NCBI GenBank assembly: GCA_016716305.1
Contig: JADJWP010000002.1
Coordinates: 186,001 to 250,000 of the forward strand
Reading direction: 5' to 3'
Source of the DNA: Chloracidobacterium sp.
GTDB taxonomy: Bacteria > Acidobacteriota > Blastocatellia > Pyrinomonadales > Pyrinomonadaceae
Length of the DNA stretch: 64,000 nucleotides
A program made the translations under genes and the position numbers. The notes below the pieces were generated by a model that did not search any database, was not told the origin of the DNA, and saw only the letters and a list, made by a program, of their open reading frames with translations. Shown in pieces: positions 45,449-55,396 of the stretch. Every line of letters starts with the position of its first letter. The stretch's first letter is position 1.

Positions 45449-47757
45449 ATGAAACTGAGTTGGACGATATCACGATACATTGCCGGTGCGGTCGTGCCGT
45501 ACTTTTTGTTTTCGTGGCTGTTGTTGAGCGTGATCCTCTTCGTCCAGCAGGGAAGTCGATTCTCAGATATCTTCTTTAGTTCAAACATTCCAACATCGTT
45601 GATCTGGCAGCTGAGCGCGGCGTTGATCCCGAACGTCATCGCGTTCACGTGTCCGATGGCTGTTTTGGTCGGGGTCATAATCGGGCTCACCAAGATGCAG
45701 GGCGACAGCGAGCTGATAGCCATTCGCGCCGCAGGTGTTGGTAATCTGCAGATAACGCTGCCGGTGATATTCCTCGGCCTATTGCTTTCAGCATTTACAT
45801 TCGCGGTGAACATTTATGGCGTTCCGCTCGCATCGGCGGCGGTTCGCGGAGTGGCGATGCGGGCCGCGATCCATAAGCTCGAATCGCCCATCGAACCCGG
45901 CGTATTCAATTCTGAAGTGGCCGGATTCACCATTTATGTACGCAAAGGCGATCTCGAAACTGGCGAATGGGAAAACGTCTTTATCCACACGGAAGATGGG
46001 AAGACCGGCGATGTGCGTCTGATAACGAGCAAGCGGGGCCGCATTGATTCAACCGGCGAAACGTCGGAACTGGTCCTCGAAAACGCCGTTTCCACGGCAT
46101 ACAATCTGACCAACACGAACGCCAGGTTCGTCTCCGAGAATATCGGAGAATTCCGGTTCGTGATCCGGACGCGTCGAGACGAACTTATAAAGCGTGTGAG
46201 CAGTTCTGAAATAACGCCGGAGGAACTCGGTCTCGGCGACCTTTCGCGCTACGCGGGGTCGATGGATAGCAGAGAGCTGCTCGAGGCCGGGATCCTCTGG
46301 CAGCGACGAATAATTCTCTCGCTCAGCCCGTTTATCTTTTGCCTGCTCGGAACCTCGATAGTTCTTCGGTTCAATCGCGGCGGACGTGGTTTCGGGATAC
46401 TGGTTGCGTTGCTGCTTTTGATCGGTTTTTATTTGTTCACTTTCCTTGGTGAACAGCTTGCACGGTTGGGACGGATCGGCCTGCTCGAATCCGGAATGAT
46501 CCCGCTCGCTGCCAGCCTATTTGCGATCCTTTGGTTCAATTTTGCATCGCGAATGGAGTTCTGGAAGGTCTGGCTCGACAAGGGCAGGGAACTGTTGCCG
46601 TCGATACGGGTCCGGACCCCGGGTGTTCAGACACGCAACTTCTTTGTTGATCTCACAACCGGACTACGCGATTTCGATCTTCTGATCAATCTTGTCAGCT
46701 ATTACGTCATCACACTCCTTTTCCTGGCAACGGTCTTTATCGTTTTCACGGCTTTCGAGCTTTGGAAGTTTGCCGGTCTGATGGAAGGCGGACCATCGCT
46801 GCTTGGCTGGTATATTTTATACCTGCTGCCGTTCATCTATTTGCAGCTTTCGCCGACTGCCGCCATGATCGGCGTTTTGGCAACTTACGTCATCAAGTCG
46901 CGGCAGAACGAGATAGTGACGTGGACTGCAGCCGGACAAAGTATTTATCGTCTGCTAGTTCCGGCATTTATCCTGATGTTGCTTCTCGGAATAGTTAATG
47001 TATTTGTTCAGGAATGTATTGCCCCGAAAACGAACCAGGTCCAGGACGATATCAGGAATACAATTCGAAGCCGCGGCAAAGATCTTGTCACCGACAAAAG
47101 ATATTGGATAGCAAACGATAAGCGTATCTACAGTTTTGTGATCGCCAAAGCTGCGTCTGATAACGAGATGCGACTCGCCCTACTTTGTTCCGGAAATTGT
47201 CCGGTCACAGCATTGAGCGTCTATGAATTTGATGAAACCGGAAATCTGCAAACCCTGTACCGCTCGGAAAATGCCAAATGGCAGCGTGAGACGATCGTGT
47301 TTGAAGGTAGATCGTTCGTCACCGATTTCGTTGGCGGTCAGCCGGTAACGCGCGAACAGGTCGGCGGGGAATTGGCGGCTGAAGCAAATCCGATGCTCGA
47401 GATGCAGCGGCGCCCAAGCCACCTGACCATAGGCGAAACGCAGCAGCAGATAAAGAACAGCGAAGCTGAAATAGACAAACGGAATTTTGGTGTCGCGCTG
47501 GAAAAAAAATACACGACGTTGATCCTGCCTTGCGTGATAGCCCTTTTTACCCGCCGTTCGCCCTGTCGCTGAGTCGAAAGGGAAAAGTGACGACCGTCGG
47601 GATGGCGGTTGGTTTGTGGCTGATCTTCATGGGCGTTTCGTCGGCGTTCGAGCAATTCGGCCTCGGCGGTTCGCTGACGCCGAGGATGGCGGTTTGGGCA
47701 CCGCTTGTGCTCTTCGGCGCATTCGGTGTTTATTTGCTAAGCCGCGTCCGGACCTAG
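45449..47757 (+). CDS. Fused LptF-LptG lipopolysaccharide export permease, frameshifted near the 3' end
   Basis: The frame from 45449 stops at 47572 (707 aa). Adding one base at the T5 run (47544-47548) joins it to an open frame ending at 47757 that encodes the missing helices and the tail YLLSRVRT, giving about 769 aa. Two copies of the YjgP/YjgQ permease are in one chain. The first (1-385) has the helix pattern VPYFLFSWLLLSVILFVQQG, CPMAVLVGVIIGLTKMQGDS and a beta-jellyroll insert. The second (from about 400) repeats it: PTAAMIGVLATYVIKSRQNE. The pair should form the LptB2FG core that extracts LPS. A break only at the last two helices suggests a sequencing error. Confidence 0.88.
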
Positions 47758-47797
47758 CTTCACGGAAGATCGCGGCGATTCGTCATTGTTCAATACT

Positions 47798-48568
47798 ATG
47801 TTCACTAAGGCGATCGTTCGACCACCAGGCGAGAACTTCTGCGATGGTTTGACCAGCGTGGATCTCGGCATCCCTGATCTTTCGAGGGCTATCACGCAGC
47901 ATCGAGCTTATTGCAACGCGCTCGTCCGCTGCGGGCTCGAGCTGGTCGAACTCGATCCCGACCCGCAATATCCCGATTCCACGTTTGTCGAGGATACCGC
48001 GATCGTAACCGAAGGCTATGGCGTGATAACGCTGCCCGGCGCTCCGAGTCGCCGGGGCGAGATCGTCAGCATCGCCGCGTTACTTTCCGGGTATTTTGAG
48101 AAGCTCGATGCCGTTAAGCTTCCTGGCACGGTCGATGGGGGCGATGTCTGTCAGGTCGAAAACCACTTCCTGATCGGTATCTCGGACCGGACAAACGAAG
48201 CAGGTGCTCTTCAGTTGTCGGCCTTTCTTGCTGATGCCGGATTCACCTCAAGTCATGTCGATATTTGCGGGATAGACGGCCTTTTGCATCTGAAAAGCGG
48301 GATCACCTACATCGGCGACGGTCGTTTGCTGGTGGCTGATCCGCTGATAGGACGAGCCGAATTTGATGGATTCGAAATCGTCAGAGTTCCCGAAGGCGAA
48401 GAGTACGCCGCAAACTGCGTTCGTGTGAACGACCATGTGCTTTTTGCCGCGGGCTTTCCGATCCTGCAGAATTCGCTCGAAGTTCTGGGTTATCGACTCA
48501 TCGAACTCGAAATGTCGGAATTTCAAAAGATGGACGGCGGGTTGAGCTGCTTATCGCTCCGATTCTAG
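47798..48568 (+). CDS. DDAH-like amidinohydrolase
   Basis: About 256 aa from the ATG at 47798 (a TTG at 47786 is in frame). It has the guanidino-group-modifying fold: FTKAIVRPPGENF, DSTFVEDTAIV, DGGDVCQVENHFLIG, catalytic His in GLLHLKSG and the nucleophile Cys near the C-terminus in DGGLSCLSLRF. These match dimethylarginine dimethylaminohydrolase, which splits methylated arginines into citrulline and amine. It could also act on another guanidino compound. No arginine pathway genes are adjacent. Confidence 0.9.
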   Translation: MFTKAIVRPPGENFCDGLTSVDLGIPDLSRAITQHRAYCNALVRCGLELVELDPDPQYPDSTFVEDTAIVTEGYGVITLPGAPSRRGEIVSIAALLSGYFEKLDAVKLPGTVDGGDVCQVENHFLIGISDRTNEAGALQLSAFLADAGFTSSHVDICGIDGLLHLKSGITYIGDGRLLVADPLIGRAEFDGFEIVRVPEGEEYAANCVRVNDHVLFAAGFPILQNSLEVLGYRLIELEMSEFQKMDGGLSCLSLRF

Positions 48569-48605
48569 TTGCCCGTATTTTCATCCGAAAGGGAATCGAT
48601 CGCGA

Positions 48606-49013
48606 TCAGGCCCTGCGTCTGCGGCTCTGCGAATGCGCACGAGGTGAGATACGTGCCGTGCGAAGATCGAGTATCAGCTGTCCGTCACGGTCGATCTCGG
48701 CGTCTTTGAATTCCATTGTATCAGGCAGGTCGATCCCAAATTCGGTCAGCAAACGAAACGCTCGTACGATGCGGCCGCCTCGCCGGCCATACTTTTGGGC
48801 CGGATATGCGTTCTTCATCGCCGCCGCGGTCGGCTTCAACGCGATGCGGCTATTCACCTTGTCAAACATTATCAGGAACGCCGCCGGCGAGCCCGTACGT
48901 TTATATGCCGTGCCGTTAAGGGCGATCGAGCCCTTCCGGTTCATCGTCACATAGACCGCCGACGCCTGCGGTGTAACATCTCCCCTCGGCAAAATCGCCC
49001 ATTCCGTCCGCAT
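48606..49013 (-). CDS. Small protein of unknown function under a palindromic promoter
   Basis: 135 aa. The N-terminal two-thirds (EWAILPRGDVTPQASAVYVT, FLIMFDKVNSRIALKPT) look like a compact beta domain; the C-terminus is basic (ARISPRAHSQSRRRRA). The pattern recalls small DNA-associated or regulatory proteins, but no domain can be named. GGAGG lies 12 nt before the ATG. Its promoter overlaps a perfect 15-bp palindrome (49041-49055), so it may be repressed, possibly by itself. Confidence 0.6.
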   Translation of the reverse strand: MRTEWAILPRGDVTPQASAVYVTMNRKGSIALNGTAYKRTGSPAAFLIMFDKVNSRIALKPTAAAMKNAYPAQKYGRRGGRIVRAFRLLTEFGIDLPDTMEFKDAEIDRDGQLILDLRTARISPRAHSQSRRRRA

Positions 49014-49040
49014 AAAACGTTCATTCCTCCATAGACAATG

Positions 49041-49069
49041 AATGTATCATACATTGGATACTATTGCAA
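49041..49069 (-). promoter_or_regulatory. Promoter overlapping a 15-bp palindrome
   Basis: On the minus strand a -35 TTGCAA (49069-49064) and a -10 TACATT (49046-49041) are spaced 17 bp. The -10 lies within the perfect palindrome AATGTATCATACATT (49041-49055), the layout of a repressor-controlled promoter. Confidence 0.5.
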
Positions 49070-49211
49070 CATTCATGACTGGCCCTAGCGACGCTTCGCA
49101 ACGAGCCGGACACTCAACGACAGATCGCAGTTAGGGATCTTATGGGCATCTGACGGGAAATTCTCGAAAGCACTTGTTTAGTTCAGACCTTTGGTGCTAC
49201 TTTCCCTTTGA

Positions 49212-50345
49212 ATGCACAACGAAAAGAAATTGTTCGCGGAAGCGGTTTCGAAACTGGGTTACAAAAGTCTACCCGAAGGCATATTTCCGTTAGACGGTTT
49301 TGGAGGAATTCTAAAGGACGCAAAAGACCGTGAAATGCGGAGAGTGAACAGGTTCGTCAACGGTGATGGGTGTCTCCGCCGGATGAAGCCGGTAATCCTC
49401 GATTACATCGACTATCCGAAGCTAAATGCCTTCGCGTTTCAGTACGGGGAGAGAAATTTCATTGCCATCAGCGCTCCCGGAATCGCCCTGATTTACTACG
49501 CGATGTATAAGCTCTTGTCACATCCGTCAATCTTGGAGGAGATTGGTAATCCAGAACTGGAAGTTGACTGCTTGCCGGCTTCGCCGCTAACAACAGATAT
49601 TGAAGTTCTGATACAAAGCTTTTATCAATATGGAGGGAGATTTGACAGTTATTTCCCGAAATGTGAGCAACGTAGAAGAACTGCCTATCTCATGGCGACA
49701 TTCGCGGTGAACTTCATAAAAACCCATGAATTTAGACATCTCCAGGCTGGCCATGTCGAGTTTCTACAAGATAACTTCGGTTACTCCGGTATAGATGAAC
49801 TAAGAATCTTCTCCGATCGGCGTGAGCAGGCCATGATCCAACAGGCTTTCGAGATGGACGCTGATTCATTTGGGATGAGAATTTTACTTTCAGACGCGCT
49901 CCGCTATGTCCAGGCTGAAGACGCTATTGACTCAGATATGAGGCTCGTTCTGACGGACTCGTATCGAGCTACACAGTTAACCATTTTGTCCGTGTACATT
50001 GTATTTAAGCTCTTTCATCTAAGCATGACGCCTTCAAACGACTGGGAGTTGGCAACCCATCCTCCGCCTTATGTTCGCAACCTAATGCAGATGGCAAATG
50101 TGAAGACGCTGTTAGAGGACTGGAATCAATCCGATCTTAGTGACCAGTTACAGGGTATAATTGCTCGGGTCATCACTATTGTGGAACAGCAATTAGAAGA
50201 GGCATTTGGTGTAGCGATGGATCGGTTAAGTCTGAAAGTCTTAATCGACGAAGGGCCGCGACATGGTCGCAAAATCGTAAAGACTTGGCGGAACATAAGA
50301 GATGATTTGTCGCGGTATTCGCATGTTTCGATCGAACATCTGTGA
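49212..50345 (+). CDS. Zincin-like protein with HEFRH and ExxAD motifs, accessory
   Basis: 377 aa with no signal peptide. An HExxH motif occurs at 172-176 (THEFRHLQAGH) and a Glu-x-x-Ala-Asp at 214-218 (FEMDADSFGM), the spacing and form of gluzincin metallopeptidases such as M48 and M78. A later ATHPPPYVRNL resembles the HPPxxxR segment of M48 enzymes. No family was recognised for the rest. Base composition is more AT-rich than the neighbours, and it stands alone between a divergent gene and a repeat-rich non-coding region, which suggests acquisition. Function is unknown; peptidase activity is inferred from motifs only. Confidence 0.7.
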   Translation: MHNEKKLFAEAVSKLGYKSLPEGIFPLDGFGGILKDAKDREMRRVNRFVNGDGCLRRMKPVILDYIDYPKLNAFAFQYGERNFIAISAPGIALIYYAMYKLLSHPSILEEIGNPELEVDCLPASPLTTDIEVLIQSFYQYGGRFDSYFPKCEQRRRTAYLMATFAVNFIKTHEFRHLQAGHVEFLQDNFGYSGIDELRIFSDRREQAMIQQAFEMDADSFGMRILLSDALRYVQAEDAIDSDMRLVLTDSYRATQLTILSVYIVFKLFHLSMTPSNDWELATHPPPYVRNLMQMANVKTLLEDWNQSDLSDQLQGIIARVITIVEQQLEEAFGVAMDRLSLKVLIDEGPRHGRKIVKTWRNIRDDLSRYSHVSIEHL

Positions 50346-50718
50346 AAACGGGTTCCGGCCCGATTTCCATGTTATGAATGTTAGGGCTACCAGCCGACCG
50401 AGAATCAAGACGGGCAGAAGAAATGACTTTTGTGGCTTAACGCAACGATGTCTGTGGCTGCGTCAAACCCGAGTGGCACGCGATTAACCTCGCGGCCGCG
50501 AATGTGAGATTTGGGGGTTTTTGAAGTAGGAACTCGGGATCTTGACGAAGGTTTGCCTGGCCTGCCATACGCCCGGACGACGATCCAGCGTTTTCGAAAG
50601 TTACGAGTGTGCTTTAGGAGCAGCAAGCATCGGTTGACGCAGAGATCAACGGGATCCGGTCTTTTGTTGCGAAAACGATGTGAAAAAGAAACCGGGTATG
50701 GGACATGTTGTTACTTGT

Positions 50719-51104
50719 CTCGCGTGTTCCACACGCTTCGGTCTTCTGTCGGTCGATATTCTACACGTTCCGGCCTGCGGCCTGCACGTGTAGCTAAAGC
50801 TATCGGCGTGTGCTCCGCACACTTTTGCGGATATCGTTTCCAGTTTCGTTCCGGCCTGCGGCCTGCACGTGTAGCTAAAGCTATCGGCGTGTGCTCCGCA
50901 CACTTTTGCGGATATCGTTTCCAGTTTCGTTCCGGCCTGCGGCCTGCACGTGTAGCTAAAGCTATCGGCGTGTGCTCCGCACACTTTTGCGGATTCGGGT
51001 CTTAAGCGTTCGGAGCACGCGGCAACAACTTTAGCTACACATGCAGCGAAGCGAAATGTGTAGTTACGGATCATCAAGAAATTCAAGCGTGTGAAACACG
51101 CGAA
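50719..51104. repeat. Diverged inverted repeat element
   Basis: The outer ends carry matching hairpins in opposite orientation: GCGTGT-TCC-ACACGC (50722-50736) and GCGTGT-GAA-ACACGC (51087-51101). Inside, each arm has a second stem: CTACACGT/ACGTGTAG (50761-50768 with 50786-50793) on the left and CTACACAT/ATGTGTAG (51035-51042 with 51056-51063) on the right. The stems differ by paired changes that keep base pairing, so the structure seems to be conserved. The left arm holds the 81-bp tandem array. Confidence 0.7.
50766..50994. repeat. 81-bp tandem repeat, 2.8 copies
   Basis: Copies start at 50766, 50847 and 50928 and are identical over their shared length; the last stops after about 67 bp. 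Each holds the small hairpin GTGTGC-TCC-GCACAC and a TAGCTAAAGCTA core. Identity between copies indicates recent duplication. Confidence 0.95.
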
Positions 51105-51196
51105 AGAGTTCGTCCACGGTAGTGTCAGGGCCCCGGTCAGCGGTTGCCGTTTCGGTGTCAGAGATCGTGTCAAACCTCGACGATGATCGCACAAAC

Positions 51197-51280
51197 TGGT
51201 CAGTTTTAGACCTCTGATGGTCAGCTTTAGACCACCGCTGGTCAGTTTCAAATACGCCGTGGTCAGTTTTCGCGACAAGA
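51197..51280. repeat. 21-bp direct repeat, four copies
   Basis: TGGTCAG begins at 51197, 51218, 51239 and 51260, exactly 21 bp apart, followed by variants of TTTTAGACC. The spacing is two helical turns, as in iteron-type protein-binding arrays, or it may be a decayed coding repeat of seven residues. Confidence 0.8.
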
Positions 51281-51392
51281 TCGCCGGATCTTGAGTCCTT
51301 TTTTGCAGACACAAGCGACGTTGCAGATAGTCAACCTTATCCAGTTCCCGAATTCCGGTGAAAATCTTTTGATACACCGATCGTCCGTAAAC

Positions 51393-51421
51393 AAAAAAGG
51401 GGGTGCCGTTTCAGGACACCC
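51393..51421 (-). terminator. Intrinsic terminator of the zinc-ribbon gene
   Basis: On the minus strand a stem of seven pairs with one bulge (GGGTGTCC with GGCACCC, 6-nt loop) is followed by a run of six T (51398-51393). It lies 23 bp past the stop at 51444. Confidence 0.7.
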
Positions 51422-51443
51422 GCCGCAGATCAAAACTACCGAT

Positions 51444-52277
51444 CTAGCCGATCGGATCGGAAATTTCGGTAACACTCTGTGGGCTTAGATTCAATGTGTT
51501 GTCGCCCGCAATTACTGAGACCGGTGAATTCCAAAGTGCGAAACCACGCCCGATCTTTGCGATGCCGAACAGGTAATACCCTTTCGGATCAACGCCCGAA
51601 ATATTGGCTCCGCCTGTACCATTTGTTGTACCAGAGTATTTCGCTTTGGCGGCGATCGCCCGCATCGCGGAACGCTGAAAATCGCCGTAACGGTCCGGAA
51701 ATACCGCGGCCAGCCCAAGACTGCCTGCCAACGTGTTGCCCTCGATCGGCTCAACGCCGGCGTCACGGAGGATGGTCTCGACGTCTTCATCTAAAAGGTA
51801 AAAACGAGCGCCCCGGACAGCTTGTGTCGAACCGCCTGTCGTTGCAGCCTTTGCGTTCAGCATGACCTTCCCCTTGTCAGGCGGCGGAGCGACCGGCGGT
51901 GCGGTCGACGTGCCGGGAATTGTCGTCGTCTGCGCAGGCTGCTGTTCGTCGGTCGCAGCGGTCGCGGGAACGGTAGATGTCGATGTGGAGCGCGTATCGG
52001 TCGTCGGGCGTCGTGCGACATTTACGTTCACATTCGTATTTGCGGTGGTGTCTGGTTCACGAAAAGCGATATATGCCACGAAGATCAAGACAACGGCGAG
52101 CAAACCGATCGGGATCAATGCCCACGTCGGAAAACCACCTTCACGGTCGACCTGCGGCGTGACGAATACCTTTGGTTCGCCAGCCGGAGGCGCTCGCATT
52201 GGACGAGCACATTGAGGACAAACGGTAGCACTGGTCGAAACTTCATGACCGCATTCAGGACAGAGTATCAGCGACAT
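51444..52277 (-). CDS. Zinc-ribbon single-pass membrane protein
   Basis: 277 aa. The N-terminal zinc ribbon (LCPECGHEVSTSATVCPQCA) is followed by one membrane helix (TWALIPIGLLAVVLIFVAYI, about 50-70), a Thr/Pro-rich linker (about 75-135), and a C-terminal domain (about 140-277: ARFYLLDEDVETILRDAG, GYYLFGIAKIGRGFALWNSP). The zinc-ribbon/TM/linker design is like that of the proteins at 14438 and 15386, although the outer domain is different. Function is unknown. It ends at a good terminator. Confidence 0.72.
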   Translation of the reverse strand: MSLILCPECGHEVSTSATVCPQCARPMRAPPAGEPKVFVTPQVDREGGFPTWALIPIGLLAVVLIFVAYIAFREPDTTANTNVNVNVARRPTTDTRSTSTSTVPATAATDEQQPAQTTTIPGTSTAPPVAPPPDKGKVMLNAKAATTGGSTQAVRGARFYLLDEDVETILRDAGVEPIEGNTLAGSLGLAAVFPDRYGDFQRSAMRAIAAKAKYSGTTNGTGGANISGVDPKGYYLFGIAKIGRGFALWNSPVSVIAGDNTLNLSPQSVTEISDPIG

Positions 52278-52449
52278 AACAATTAATCTCCTTTGACGTT
52301 CAATAAAAACGCTAACTGTTTGATGGTAGCTTTTTTTCTGTCATCTGAATGTTAGATAGGACACACTCGAGCGATAATTAACGGTCGGGCATTATTGTTC
52401 GGGTGCCCGGGAAGGGAAAGGGACAAGATTCGCGGATCTAAACTGAGAA

Positions 52450-52475
52450 AGGCCCCGCCGATATCGACGAGGCCT
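52450..52475 (-). terminator. Probable terminator after ahcY
   Basis: A long near-perfect hairpin (52450-52475; outer arms AGGCC/GGCCT with an inner CGATATCG) lies 40 bp after the ahcY stop. On the minus strand it is followed by TTTCTCAGTTT, a weak U-tract. Confidence 0.55.
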
Positions 52476-52515
52476 GGATGCTAAAAGCTGTACCTGGACG
52501 GTGATGTTCCCGACC

Positions 52516-53805
<1,290 letters not shown>

Positions 53806-53818
53806 TCAAAAGAAGTTA

Positions 53819-53878
53819 GCCACGAATTACACAAATGTCACGAATCAAAAAACGTCTCCGATCTGTGTAATTCGCGGC
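53819..53878. repeat. Long hairpin between metK and ahcY, dispersed-repeat-like
   Basis: CGAATTACACA (53823-53833) pairs perfectly with TGTGTAATTCG (53864-53874), extended by GCC/GGC (53819-53821 with 53876-53878). The loop is about 30 nt and carries another CACGAAT. It lacks a T-run, so it is not a simple terminator. The ACGAATTACAC motif looks like an intergenic repeat seen in several bacterial groups. Confidence 0.6.
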
Positions 53879-53889
53879 CAGTTAAACTC

Positions 53890-55044
53890 TCAAACTGTTG
53901 CAGCGTCGCTCAGCGCGCCGAGCAATGCGTCGGTCTTGTCGGTCTTTTCCCAGCTGAAACCTTCACGGCCAAAATGCCCGAATCGCGCCGTTTCCTTAAA
54001 TATCGGCTTACGAAGGTCGAGCGCGTCAATGATACCTTTCGGCGTCAATGCGAAGTTCTTGCGTACCGCTTCGGAAAGCTTGACCTCGTCAACCTTGCCG
54101 GTTCCGTGCGTATCAACATAAACAGAAACGGGCTCAGCAACGCCGATAGCATATGCCAACTGGACCGTGCATTTTTCGGCCAACCCAGCAGCAACGATGT
54201 TCTTCGCAATGTACCGGGCCATGTATGCCGCCGAACGGTCGACCTTCGTCGGGTCTTTACCCGAAAAGGCACCGCCGCCGTGCGGTGCATAACCGCCATA
54301 GGTGTCAACGATGATCTTGCGGCCGGTCACGCCTGCGTCGCCCATCGGGCCGCCGATGACGAATCGTCCGGTCGGATTGATGTGAAACTTTGTGTCGCTG
54401 TCGAGCAAATCTTCCGGAACCGTGGTTTTGATGACCTTTTCCAGAATATCCGCACGAAGCTGTTCGGTCGTGACGTCATCAGCGTGCTGCGTCGATACGA
54501 CTACGGCTTCGACGCGAAAGGGCTTTCCGTCGCGATATTCCACCGTGACCTGCGATTTTCCGTCGGGACGCAGATAGGGAAGGGTACCGTTGCGTCGGGC
54601 TTCCGAAAGTTTCATCGTAAGATCGTGTGCGAGCTTTATCGGAAGCGGCATTAGCTCGGGCGTCTCGTTACAAGCAAAGCCGAACATCAGACCCTGGTCG
54701 CCAGCGCCGCCCGTATCAACCCCCTGTGCGATGTCAGGCGATTGCGTTCCGACGGCATCGACGACGGAACAGGTGTTTGCGTCATATCCGTAGGTCGCAT
54801 CGTTATATCCGATCTCGTGGATCGTGTCGCGAACGATCTGTTTGTAATTCACACGAGCATTCGTCGTGATCTCACCGGCTATGACCGCTAAACCCGTGGT
54901 GACAAGGGTTTCACAGGCAACACGTGCGGTTGGATCTTGTTCCAAGATCGCGTCCAACACTGCGTCTGAGATCTGGTCAGCAATTTTGTCCGGGTGGCCT
55001 TCAGTGACCGATTCGGACGTGAATAGAAAATTTCCGTTACTCAA
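53890..55044 (-). CDS. metK: S-adenosylmethionine synthetase
   Basis: 384 aa, normal length. It makes SAM from methionine and ATP. Motifs: [36 protein letters not shown], and the phosphate loop [22 protein letters not shown] lies about 14 nt before the ATG. A strong promoter is found 60-90 bp upstream. No SAM riboswitch is visible in the leader, so control is likely transcriptional. Confidence 0.97.
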   Translation of the reverse strand: MSNGNFLFTSESVTEGHPDKIADQISDAVLDAILEQDPTARVACETLVTTGLAVIAGEITTNARVNYKQIVRDTIHEIGYNDATYGYDANTCSVVDAVGTQSPDIAQGVDTGGAGDQGLMFGFACNETPELMPLPIKLAHDLTMKLSEARRNGTLPYLRPDGKSQVTVEYRDGKPFRVEAVVVSTQHADDVTTEQLRADILEKVIKTTVPEDLLDSDTKFHINPTGRFVIGGPMGDAGVTGRKIIVDTYGGYAPHGGGAFSGKDPTKVDRSAAYMARYIAKNIVAAGLAEKCTVQLAYAIGVAEPVSVYVDTHGTGKVDEVKLSEAVRKNFALTPKGIIDALDLRKPIFKETARFGHFGREGFSWEKTDKTDALLGALSDAATV

Positions 55045-55396
55045 AATTATTGTAACTCCTTAAATAGGTTTCGAAATGAGAATTCTCGTGACTGATTACA
55101 AAACCCTAATCTTAGCGAAAATCCACGATTCTGTCAAAGTAATCGATGAACCAGCCAACGCGGGGAAAACTACAAATACGATTCGCTAATGTGATCCCGG
55201 TATGCTCGGAAATGCCAATATAAGCGCTATTTGGTCCAAACCTGAGGTAGGTAAGGTGTTCGAGCGAGGAAGTGCACAACGGCGTAAGATCGACAGGCGA
55301 TGCGTCTGATAATAGAGATTATGTAAACAATACCGGATGTTGCTTATCCGGCTTTATCGATGGCGGTTCAAAGTACCGTTGAAACGCAAAGGAGTT
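55045..55396. other. Intergenic region upstream of metK
   Basis: 352 bp without a gene. The first 95 bp hold the metK leader and promoter. The remainder, up to the stop of the large secreted protein, shows no recognisable RNA or repeat. Confidence 0.5.
55109..55137 (-). promoter_or_regulatory. metK promoter
   Basis: On the minus strand a consensus -35 TTGACA (55137-55132), a 17-bp spacer and a -10 TAAGAT (55114-55109). Transcription would start near 55102, leaving a leader of about 57 nt. Confidence 0.7.

Larger units (their letters stand above)
50346..51443. other. Non-coding, repeat-rich region
   Basis: About 1.1 kb without a credible gene. It contains a bounded inverted repeat with a tandem array (50719-51104), a 21-bp repeat (51197-51280) and the terminator of the minus-strand gene at 51444. 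Open frames crossing it exist because 81 and 21 are multiples of three, but they show no family match. Nothing is recognised in 50346-50718. Confidence 0.6.

Noticed and set aside
50766..50994. Possible CRISPR array
   Set aside because: The 81-bp units are contiguous and identical, with no short repeats separating unique spacers, and no cas genes are present.
50646..51377. 243-codon minus-strand frame through the repeats, and a 164-codon plus-strand frame (50511-51005)
   Set aside because: They stay open because the repeat periods (81 and 21) are multiples of three; the products are Cys/Arg-rich with no recognisable fold and no good ribosome site.
55045..55140. SAM riboswitch before metK
   Set aside because: The leader is only about 57 nt and shows none of the SAM-I, SAM-II or SAH aptamer helices.
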